Assembly (NCBI RefSeq): GCF_009601505.1
Contig: NZ_WITC01000121.1
Span: 62,001-126,000, forward strand
Length of the DNA: 64,000 bases
Reading direction: 5' to 3'
DNA from: Sinorhizobium terangae
GTDB lineage: Bacteria > Pseudomonadota > Alphaproteobacteria > Rhizobiales > Rhizobiaceae
Shown: positions 57,360 to 64,000 of the stretch, piece by piece
Numbering within the stretch: position 1 is the stretch's first letter
Layout: each line of letters begins with the position of its first letter
Program-made: the position numbers and the translations under genes
The notes under the pieces: model-generated
Seen by the model: the letters and a program-made list of their open reading frames with translations, nothing else
Told to the model about the DNA's origin: nothing
The model's database searches: none

Positions 57360-59660
57360 ATGGGGATGGAAGAGCGAGGACCGACGACGCTCGATGCGCT
57401 GCATCGCGCATCGCCTTTCATCGGCAGCCAAGTCTCCGTTCACGCCGCCGATACCCCGGTAGCGCAGGCCGGGCGCCGGCTGCGACGGCCACTGAATGGT
57501 TCGGCGCTGGATCACAGGGTCCCTGCGGCTGCCGCCTCGGTCATCCGGCGATTGCGCGCGGCCGCGGAGGAGGAGGCTGATTTTGGGCACGGCTTCGTAC
57601 TGATCCCGGTGCTTCTAGCGCTCGGCTCCCTCGTTTGGTTCACACTGGCGTATGACGTCGGAATTGCCAAACTTGCAGCGCTGCTTTGCGTTTTCGGCAT
57701 ATCGGCGCTCCTCTGCCAAGGGCGTTTCGCACCTTGGCGGCCGATAGCGATCGCGCCTTTCATCTTCGTTGCTGGTATGTTGCTGTCCGCGGCGGAGACC
57801 GCACGCCTCGGCACGGTCGTTCTCGATGGCCCGGTGACGACGAACCTTCGCGGACGCGTGTTGTCGCGCGAACAGGATGACAAGGGGCGCTGGCGATATC
57901 TGGCCGAGATCACCGAAACTTCCAGGCCTCGGCTTCGCAGACCACCCTCCAAAGCAACACTGCTGGCGCGAAGTCAGCACCAAGGATTTCCGGTCGGGGC
58001 TATCATCGAGGGCAAGGTGCGCCTTTCCCCGCCTTCGGGACCCGCGCTGCCTGGGTTGAACGACTTTGCCTTCGACGCTTTTTTCAAAGGCGTTGGAGCG
58101 GTCGGATTCTTCTACGGCGCTCCACGACTGGTACCATATGCGGACGTTGCCGCATCGCGCACCGATACGTCCCTGTTTGCGCGAGGCAAGGCCTTCCTTG
58201 CTGACATGCGTGAAGCCGTTGGAGAGAGGATCCGGACGGTGGTCGGCGGCGATACGGGAGCGATCGCGGCGGCGCTCATCACTGCGGAAGAGCGAGCCAT
58301 CAGCCGCGAGACAGTCGAAACGCTGCGAGCCGCCGGCCTGTCGCATGTTTTGGCTATTTCGGGGCTGAACATGGTTCTGGCGGCGGGGACCTTTCTTGTC
58401 GGAGCGCGGACACTGTTGAGTCTGGTTCCGGGCCTGGCCGAACGGCTGCCGATCAAGAAGATCGCCGCTGCGGGGGCGCTGGTGATGGTCCTGCTCTACA
58501 TCCTGATCGCCGGTGGCGCAGTCTCGGCGCTTCGTTCCTGGATCATGATCTCCATCATGCTCATAGCCGTCTTTTTCGACAGGGTTTCGATCAGCCTGCG
58601 GAATGTCGCTCTGGCGGCAATTATCATTATCGCCTGGACACCGTCGGCGGTTGCCGGGCCAGGATTTCAAATGTCCTTCGCCGCCACCCTGGCTCTGGTC
58701 GCAGGCTATGCCCGCTGGCGCGAACATCGAATGCGGGAGCGGGAACGAGCAACTGGCGAGCGCCGCTGGGAGCCGGCGTCCAATTTTGCCATTGGCACCG
58801 TCGCCACATCTCTCATTGGTGGCTTGGCGACGGCAGTCTACGCCGCCGCCCATTTTCATCGGCTTCCGGCCTATGGATTGATCGCCAACGTCCTCACCAC
58901 GCCATTGATCAGCATCCTCATCATGCCGTTCGGCTTGTTCGCCATGCTGCTAATGCCGTTCGGGCTTGAATATTATCCCCTGGTGGTGATGGGGCAGGGG
59001 CTCGATTGGATGCTCGCGGTAGCGCGCTACGTGGCTTCGTTCAATGGCGAATGGGTGACGGGTCGGGTGGGTGCGACCGGTTTTGCGCCGGCGGCGTTCG
59101 GCGGAATCGTGCTGTGTGTGCTGCGAACGCGGCTGGCGCTCATTGGAGCAGTATTGATCGTGTTCGGCGGCGCGGCGATCGCATGGGAGCGCCAGGCGCA
59201 ACATCCCTCGGTGGTAATATCCGAAGACGGCCAACTGATTGGGCTGATTACAGAAGACGCCATCGCCACCAACCGGACCCGCCCGCCGGGCTTTATCTTC
59301 TCGCAATGGCAGCGGGCGCTTGCCGCCTCCAATCATGTTGCCCCGGTCATCGAACGTGCCTCAAAGATGGAACCACGCGATCTTGCGGCAAGCGCGGTGA
59401 ATGCGGCTGAAATCCTGTCATCTGTGAAACCTGGAGGCTTTATCTGCCGCAAGGGCGAATGGTGCGCCGGCCGCAGCCGTGAAGGCTGGACCATCGTCAT
59501 CGTCGACGCCCCCGAATTCTTTCCGTCCTTATGCGAGACCGCTGACCTCGTCATCGCAGCCGGCCGGCGGCCCTTACCGGCGTGCAAATCGAGCCGGGCA
59601 CTGATTGTGACGGCTGAGACTCTGCGGAGTAGCGGCGCGATCGGAAATTTACGCCGATGA
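57360..59660 (+). CDS. ComEC/Rec2-family inner-membrane protein
   Basis: A 766-residue multi-helix membrane protein with DUF4131 region ([31 protein letters not shown] onward) and the competence domain: [23 protein letters not shown] with the HxxAISGLxM block, [21 protein letters not shown] and [23 protein letters not shown]. The C-terminal 250 residues show no HxHxDH metallo-beta-lactamase site, unlike Bacillus ComEC. In competent bacteria it is the DNA channel; its job here is unknown. Start uncertain: ATG 57360, ATG 57366 or GTG 57276. Confidence 0.88.
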   Translation: MGMEERGPTTLDALHRASPFIGSQVSVHAADTPVAQAGRRLRRPLNGSALDHRVPAAAASVIRRLRAAAEEEADFGHGFVLIPVLLALGSLVWFTLAYDVGIAKLAALLCVFGISALLCQGRFAPWRPIAIAPFIFVAGMLLSAAETARLGTVVLDGPVTTNLRGRVLSREQDDKGRWRYLAEITETSRPRLRRPPSKATLLARSQHQGFPVGAIIEGKVRLSPPSGPALPGLNDFAFDAFFKGVGAVGFFYGAPRLVPYADVAASRTDTSLFARGKAFLADMREAVGERIRTVVGGDTGAIAAALITAEERAISRETVETLRAAGLSHVLAISGLNMVLAAGTFLVGARTLLSLVPGLAERLPIKKIAAAGALVMVLLYILIAGGAVSALRSWIMISIMLIAVFFDRVSISLRNVALAAIIIIAWTPSAVAGPGFQMSFAATLALVAGYARWREHRMRERERATGERRWEPASNFAIGTVATSLIGGLATAVYAAAHFHRLPAYGLIANVLTTPLISILIMPFGLFAMLLMPFGLEYYPLVVMGQGLDWMLAVARYVASFNGEWVTGRVGATGFAPAAFGGIVLCVLRTRLALIGAVLIVFGGAAIAWERQAQHPSVVISEDGQLIGLITEDAIATNRTRPPGFIFSQWQRALAASNHVAPVIERASKMEPRDLAASAVNAAEILSSVKPGGFICRKGEWCAGRSREGWTIVIVDAPEFFPSLCETADLVIAAGRRPLPACKSSRALIVTAETLRSSGAIGNLRR

Positions 59661-59974
59661 GAAGCAGACTGGAGCGCCGCTCCACATGCGGATCGTGAGG
59701 TCGTTCACGTCCACGGGGAGGCCGTGGCAACGTCATCGCCGGTACGACTGGCGTAGCGATGACTTCTCACCCGACGAAGGCAGCTTCTGAATTCGCCTGA
59801 TAAGTGGTCGTAAGAATGCGACACCGCCCTTATTCTTGATTATTTTACTCCACAAATCCTTGCCATTCGGTCATAGTTCGTCGTAAAGAACCTGCGAAAG
59901 CATGCGGGCTTGCTCGTCCCGGGGTTGCATCGCAGTCAGGCGACAAGACAGGCACACAATATGTGAGGAACGAG
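59661..59974. other. comEC-exbB intergenic region
   Basis: 314 bases, no gene. A TGGAGCG-C-CGCTCCA palindrome (59670-59684) after comEC could be its 3' hairpin. An AT-rich stretch (59831-59860) contains TGA-N9-TCC (59837-59851), one base from the TGA-N9-TCA of rhizobial iron-responsive (RirA) sites. The exbB promoter should lie here. Confidence 0.45.
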
Positions 59975-60973
59975 ATGTCACACCGGACCCGGCCGCAATT
60001 GAGTGTGTTGTTTGCGGCAACGCTCGCCATTTCACTTGCCGGAGCGGTTTCGGCAGGCTTCGCCCAAACAATACAGCAAGATCCCTCCGCCGCGGTTGCC
60101 GGGCAGGCGCAGGGCGCGGCGGCGCCCGCCGTTACGGCACCTACTGCCGGCGAGAGCCAAGCGAATTTCACCGCGCCGCCGGAACTGCCTGCACCTGTCG
60201 ACGCCCCGACGCCGGGCGCTAGCGGAAACCCAGTCCTTCCGCACGATCTTTCGCCGCTCGGCATGTTTCTCGCCGCCGATATCGTCGTCAAGAGCGTGAT
60301 GATCGGCCTGGCGCTGGCATCCGTCATCACATGGGCGATCTTCCTGGTGAAGACGATAGAGCTCATTGGCGCAAAATCGCGGTTGAACCGCGCGGTGCGG
60401 ATGCTCTCCGCAGCGAACGGGCTCGCCGACGTCAAGGCCGCGCTTGACCGCAAGGCGGGCGTTGCCGCGGAAATGGTGGCGGCGGCTGATGACGAAATGG
60501 CCCGTTCGGAGGCGGTTCTGGACCACGCCCCGGCTAGCGGTACCAAGGAGCGCGTGTCGTCGCTGCTCGGCCGTATCGAGGTTCGTGCCGGCAAGCGGAT
60601 GAGCGGTGGCACCGGCATTCTGGCCTCAATCGGCTCGGTTGGTCCCTTCGTCGGGCTGTTTGGCACGGTCTGGGGAATCATGAATTCGTTTATCGGCATC
60701 AGCAAAGCGCAGACGACCAACCTCGCCATCGTCGCGCCCGGTATCGCCGAGGCTTTGCTGGCAACGGCCATTGGTCTCGTCGCGGCCATCCCCGCGGTGG
60801 TGATCTACAACTACTTCGCCCGGTCTGTAGGCGGCTACAAGCTGATACTGGCGGATGCGGCGGCCGCAGTGGAGCGATTGGTGAGCCGGGACCTCGACCA
60901 TCGGCACATGCGCAGGACCCAGCCGCACAGGCGCGACGGCCATGTCGACGCTTCGATAGCCAGGATCGGATAA
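59975..60973 (+). CDS. exbB: TonB-system energiser ExbB
   Basis: A 332-residue proton-channel protein for TonB-dependent iron and vitamin uptake. A signal peptide (about residues 1-31, SAGFAQT) leads to a Pro/Ala-rich linker, then three membrane helices: VVKSVMIGLALASVITWAIFLVK near 110, GTGILASIGSVGPFVGLFGTVWGIMNSF and GIAEALLATAIGLVAAIPAVVIYNYFA. The last two are the MotA/TolQ/ExbB core. This is the longer alphaproteobacterial form. ATG 59975 has GAGG at 59965; an in-frame GTG 59963 is possible. It is 4 bases before exbD; tonB is not in the window. Confidence 0.94.
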   Translation: MSHRTRPQLSVLFAATLAISLAGAVSAGFAQTIQQDPSAAVAGQAQGAAAPAVTAPTAGESQANFTAPPELPAPVDAPTPGASGNPVLPHDLSPLGMFLAADIVVKSVMIGLALASVITWAIFLVKTIELIGAKSRLNRAVRMLSAANGLADVKAALDRKAGVAAEMVAAADDEMARSEAVLDHAPASGTKERVSSLLGRIEVRAGKRMSGGTGILASIGSVGPFVGLFGTVWGIMNSFIGISKAQTTNLAIVAPGIAEALLATAIGLVAAIPAVVIYNYFARSVGGYKLILADAAAAVERLVSRDLDHRHMRRTQPHRRDGHVDASIARIG

Positions 60974-60977
60974 GGCG

Positions 60978-61403
60978 ATGGCGGCAAAGATATCTGAAAG
61001 TGGCGGCGATCTCGATGAGAACAGCGAGATCAACGTAACACCCTTCATCGACGTCATGCTCGTCCTGCTGATCATCTTCATGGTTGCTGCACCCTTGGCG
61101 ACCGTCGACATGAAGGTCGATCTGCCGCAATCCGTGGCCAAGCCCGCGCCAAGAGACGACAAGCCGGTTTTCGTGACGCTGAAGGCAGACTTGACGCTGG
61201 CAATCGGCAACGAGAAAACGGCCCGCGAGAGCTTCGTTTCCGAACTCAACCGGATGACGAACGGGAACACGGAAACACGCGTGCTGCTGCGCGCGGATCG
61301 TCTGGTCGATTACGGCGAGCTGATGACGGTCATGAATCTCATTCGAGGCGCGGGCTACGGCAAGATCGCGCTTGTCGGTCTCGAGGCGGCGCCCGCGCGG
61401 TAG
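60978..61403 (+). CDS. exbD: TonB-system accessory protein ExbD
   Basis: A 141-residue protein with one N-terminal membrane helix, INVTPFIDVMLVLLIIFMVAAP, whose Asp is the proton-transfer residue, and a periplasmic domain ending in VMNLIRGAGYGKIALVGLE. It forms the energising complex with ExbB. The start at 60978 follows GGATAAGGCG, 4 bases after exbB. No tonB follows, as is usual for this chromosomal pair in Sinorhizobium as I recall. Confidence 0.95.
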   Translation: MAAKISESGGDLDENSEINVTPFIDVMLVLLIIFMVAAPLATVDMKVDLPQSVAKPAPRDDKPVFVTLKADLTLAIGNEKTARESFVSELNRMTNGNTETRVLLRADRLVDYGELMTVMNLIRGAGYGKIALVGLEAAPAR

Positions 61404-61704
61404 CTGCCTGCAGCCGCTGGTTTGAAGATTTGTCGTGACGCTTTTGCGGGACTGCCTGTCTTGCAGACGACACCCGATCAGCCGGCGCGTCTTTGCCCTC
61501 TTCTGTTCTGGAAGTGATGCGGCTCTGTCGTGAGCCGTTGCCACCGTTCCCTTTTTGCTTGCCGAAATGTCGCTGTCGCTTGAAACCGGCGGTGCGGCGA
61601 TTTATGAGCTTAAGCAACAGGCTGCGCTTCGGCAGCCAGATGCAAGATCGCGCGGATTTCCAGGACACCGGCGCCGCGCCTATCCGGGACACGAGGGCAG
61701 TACC
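61404..61704. other. exbD-pcm intergenic region
   Basis: 301 bases without a supportable gene. Short open frames run through it (61493-61708, 61555-61704 in frame with pcm) but lack ribosome sites and family resemblance. No clear hairpin terminator or promoter is visible. Confidence 0.4.
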
Positions 61705-62364
61705 ATGAACTTCGAAGCAGCGCGCAATAAGATGGTGGACAATCAGGTCCGGACCACGGACGTGACCTCCCATTCGGTCCTGTCCGCCTTCCTTTCCGTG
61801 CCTCGCGAGGAGTTCGTGCCCGCGAAATTGAAGGAACTGGCCTACATCGATGCCGACATCGAACTCGTTGGCGGGGCCGAGCCACGCTATCTGATGGAGC
61901 CATCGCCGCTCGCGAAGCTGTTGCAGCTCGCCGGAATTTCCAAGTCCGATGTCGTGCTTGAGATCGGCTGCGGGACGGGTTACGCCTCGGCACTGCTATC
62001 TCTGATTGCCGGCTCTGTTGTCGCACTGGAGAGCGACGAGGGGCTCGCCGCGACGGCGACGGCAACGCTCGCGCGCCTCGGCTATGACAACATTGCAGTG
62101 GTGACCGGCAACCTTGCCGAAGGCTACGCCGCAGAATCGCCCTATGATGTGATTTTCATTAATGGCGCGGTGGAAACGATCCCCGAGGGCCTTTTCGGGC
62201 AACTTCGCGACGGCGGGCGTCTCGTGACGGTGGAAGGATTTAGTAACGCATCTCGTGCGAAACTTTATGTGCGCGGATTCGGCAGGGTCTCGGAGCGGTC
62301 GGACTTTAACACGGCCGTTAAACCTCTTCCCGGATTTCGCCGCGAGCGTTCTTTTGTTTTCTGA
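61705..62364 (+). CDS. pcm: protein-L-isoaspartate O-methyltransferase-like protein
   Basis: A 219-residue SAM methyltransferase of the PCMT family. Motif I VLEIGCGTGYASALLSLIAGSVVALESDEG, post-motif NIAVVTGNLAEGY and the motif II area YDVIFINGAVETIPEGLFGQLRDGGRLV are present, as is the N-terminal MVDNQVRTTDVTSHSVLSAFLSVPREEFVP typical of the shorter alphaproteobacterial group. It may repair damaged aspartate residues, although this subgroup is weakly characterised. ATG 61705 follows GAGGG; the frame stays open upstream to 61555. Confidence 0.88.
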   Translation: MNFEAARNKMVDNQVRTTDVTSHSVLSAFLSVPREEFVPAKLKELAYIDADIELVGGAEPRYLMEPSPLAKLLQLAGISKSDVVLEIGCGTGYASALLSLIAGSVVALESDEGLAATATATLARLGYDNIAVVTGNLAEGYAAESPYDVIFINGAVETIPEGLFGQLRDGGRLVTVEGFSNASRAKLYVRGFGRVSERSDFNTAVKPLPGFRRERSFVF

Positions 62365-62418
62365 GGCACCTCATATTGGTGGCGCTCAGCATAGAAGCGT
62401 TGTTACCAAAATCGCAAT

Positions 62419-62434
62419 GTTGCCAATTGGCAAC
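62419..62434. promoter_or_regulatory. 16-bp palindrome upstream of tolC
   Basis: GTTGCCAATTGGCAAC is a perfect palindrome 210 bases before the tolC start. It is a good candidate operator; the regulator is not identifiable and no regulator gene is adjacent. Confidence 0.5.
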
Positions 62435-62643
62435 GTATCCTTTGTTTCTTTTTGAAATGGCTGCTGAGAGCGTCAGTGGACAGTTGTCGCAGGACCGAAT
62501 CCGGGTTTCAAAGAGCGCAGGGGTAGTGATTTGCTCGCCAACGGGTGGCACGAGCACGTCACCACAGTCGTTGTGCAGGTCGCCAGAGCGGACTTGCTGA
62601 TAATTGCGGGGCAGCACTGCTGCCTCGGTTGATCGGAGGGAAG

Positions 62644-64000
62644 ATGGTGTCGATTGTCCGCAAAGCAGCCTTGTGGGCGGCTGTCTCGACCAGTGTACTG
62701 ATCGCGCCGCACGCGGCGCTCGCAGAGACGATCGCCGGCGCAATGGCCAAGGCCTATGCGAACAACCCAGATCTCAATGCCGCACGTGCCGGCCTTCGCG
62801 CCACCGATGAAGGAGTTCCGATCGCCAAGTCCGGATTCCGGCCTCAGATTTCGGCCTCTGCGACGGGTACGCTAACCCGCACTGACATCGAGAAAACCGG
62901 CACGCGCGATTTTCACAGCGGGCAGATCGGTATCAGCATCACCCAGATGATTTTCGACGGGTTTCAGACACTGAACAACGTCAGAGCCGCTGAATCGAAT
63001 GTCTTTTCCAGTCGTGAATCGCTGAAGGCGAATGAAATCCAGATCCTTCTTGCGGCAGCGCAGGCCTACGCCAATATCGCGCGCGACCAGCAGGTCGTTT
63101 CAATTCGCAGGCAGAACCTGGCGTTCCTGAGGGAACAGTTGAACGCCTCACAAGCTCGCCTCGAGGTAGGTGAAGGAACGCGCACGGACGTGAGCCAGGC
63201 GGAGGCCCAACTCGCCGACGCGCAGTCCTTGCTGGTAAGCGCGATCGCTCAGTTGAAGCAGAGCGAAGCGGTCTACGTGCAGATCGTTGGCGCGGCTCCG
63301 ACAGGAATCAGGCAGCCAGCGCCGGCCAGCAAGAGCATGCCGAGATCCCTCGATCAGGCGGTGGCTACAGGCTTGCGGGAAAATCCGCAGATTCTGGCTG
63401 CGCAGTATGCTGTCGACTCGGCAGGCTTCCAGGTGAAGTCGGCCGAAGGCACGATGCTGCCCGGTGTCGTCCTCCAGGGGGCAGTAACCCGCAACACCGG
63501 AAATGCCGGGACAGGCCTTGACGATACGACAGCGAGCGTCACCGCTCGGCTGGAAGTGCCGATCTATCAGGGCGGCGTTGAATACGGGCAGATTCGTCAA
63601 GCCAAGGAAGTTCTGGGCCAGCAGCGGATCCTCGTCGATTCCGCGCGTGCTTCGGTTCAGCAGACCGTCGTTTCGGCCTACGCCCAGCTTGACTCCGCGC
63701 TTGCGCGAATTACCGCAAGCCGGTCGCAGATTTCTGCCGCCAACCTGGCGCTCGAGGGCGTCATCGAGGAGCGCAAGGTCGGTCAGCGCACGACCCTCGA
63801 CGTTCTCGATTCGCAGCAGGACGTTCTGGACGCGCAGGAGTCGCTCGCCGGCGCACAGCGCGATGCCGTCGTGGCGAGCTATTCGCTGCTTGCCGCCATG
63901 GGCCGGCTGACGGTCAAGACGCAGGGTCTCGCCGTTGCCGAATATCGCTCCGAAGAGCACTACGAAGCCGTCAAGGACAAGTGGTTCGGTCTGCGGACCG
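62644..64000 (+). CDS. tolC: outer-membrane efflux protein TolC (cut by window end)
   Basis: 452 complete codons of TolC, running off the right edge. The signal peptide ends HAALAET (residues 1-27). Two outer-membrane efflux (OEP) repeats follow: AMAKAYANNPDLNAARAGLRATDEGVPIAKSGFRPQIS at the start, with the long helices NARLEVGEGTRTDVSQAEAQLADAQ, and, in the second repeat, DQAVATGLRENPQILAAQYAVDSAGFQVKSAEG and IEERKVGQRTTLDVLDSQQDVLDAQ. It forms the exit duct for type I secretion (exopolysaccharide-related glycanases, hemolysin-like proteins) and drug efflux. ATG 62644 or GTG 62647 after GGAGGG. Confidence 0.96.
   Translation, partial: MVSIVRKAALWAAVSTSVLIAPHAALAETIAGAMAKAYANNPDLNAARAGLRATDEGVPIAKSGFRPQISASATGTLTRTDIEKTGTRDFHSGQIGISITQMIFDGFQTLNNVRAAESNVFSSRESLKANEIQILLAAAQAYANIARDQQVVSIRRQNLAFLREQLNASQARLEVGEGTRTDVSQAEAQLADAQSLLVSAIAQLKQSEAVYVQIVGAAPTGIRQPAPASKSMPRSLDQAVATGLRENPQILAAQYAVDSAGFQVKSAEGTMLPGVVLQGAVTRNTGNAGTGLDDTTASVTARLEVPIYQGGVEYGQIRQAKEVLGQQRILVDSARASVQQTVVSAYAQLDSALARITASRSQISAANLALEGVIEERKVGQRTTLDVLDSQQDVLDAQESLAGAQRDAVVASYSLLAAMGRLTVKTQGLAVAEYRSEEHYEAVKDKWFGLRT

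Noticed and set aside
61493-61708. Possible small gene (71 residues) upstream of pcm
   Set aside because: It overlaps the pcm start in another frame, has no ribosome site and its composition resembles a shadow frame of GC-rich DNA.

Overview
The window is ordinary chromosomal DNA of an alphaproteobacterium of the Rhizobiales, most likely Sinorhizobium/Ensifer. The evidence is the gene order as I recall it for S. meliloti: lipA, ratA, cinA, ispDF, dusB-ntrBC-ntrYX, trkA, dat, hfq-hflX; then aapJQMP, metC, cysE, phasin, clpSA, rpsB-tsf-pyrH-frr-uppS-cdsA-rseP-bamA-lpx, gltA, exbBD, pcm, tolC. A bifunctional IspDF, LpxI in place of LpxH, NtrY/NtrX, AapJQMP and an EipB homologue all fit this group. 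Base composition is evenly GC-rich. I found no insertion sequence, integrase, phage gene, CRISPR array, tRNA or rRNA. About 62 protein genes fill nearly all the DNA; the last one, tolC, runs off the right edge.

Layout. 0-4.3 kb: a small membrane protein, lipoyl synthase, a P-loop NTPase, a COQ10/RatA-like protein, then cinA and ispDF on the minus strand. 4.4-11.9 kb: the nitrogen-control block dusB-ntrB-ntrC, followed by ntrY-ntrX. 11.9-16.8 kb: trkA, a D-amino-acid aminotransferase, hfq-hflX, and a minus-strand deaminase-mazG pair. 17.6-22.6 kb: sulfite reduction (cysG, DUF2849, cysI, DUF934) and ferredoxin-NADP reductase. 22.7-27.9 kb, minus strand: a FadR-type regulator with a palindromic operator, and the general amino-acid ABC transporter aapJQMP. 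28.2-33.7 kb: metC, an FAD monooxygenase with a small zinc-finger protein, a hydrolase, cysE, DUF3126 and a phasin. 34-38.6 kb: clpS-clpA, azlC-azlD, a HIT protein. 38.7-42.1 kb: a RidA-GDPD-GNAT operon and a divergent EipB gene. 42.2-55.7 kb: the translation and envelope supercluster, from rpsB to lpxB. 55.7-64 kb: gltA, comEC, exbB-exbD, pcm and the start of tolC.

How the genes connect: NtrBC and NtrYX sense and transmit nitrogen status, and Hfq and Aap belong to the same nutritional network. CysG makes the siroheme that CysI needs; CysE and MetC carry sulfur on to cysteine and methionine. ClpS delivers substrates to ClpA. UppS, CdsA, RseP, BamA, LpxD/A/I/B and FabZ build the cell envelope, and TolC and ExbBD act at it.

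I do not see a convincing new biological system. The most interesting non-gene signals are two families of intergenic palindromic repeats (three full copies and one copy, one supplying a stop codon), a 12-bp GC hairpin inside the aap operon, several sharp palindromes upstream of regulated genes, and the conserved, poorly understood DUF2849/DUF934 partners of sulfite reductase.
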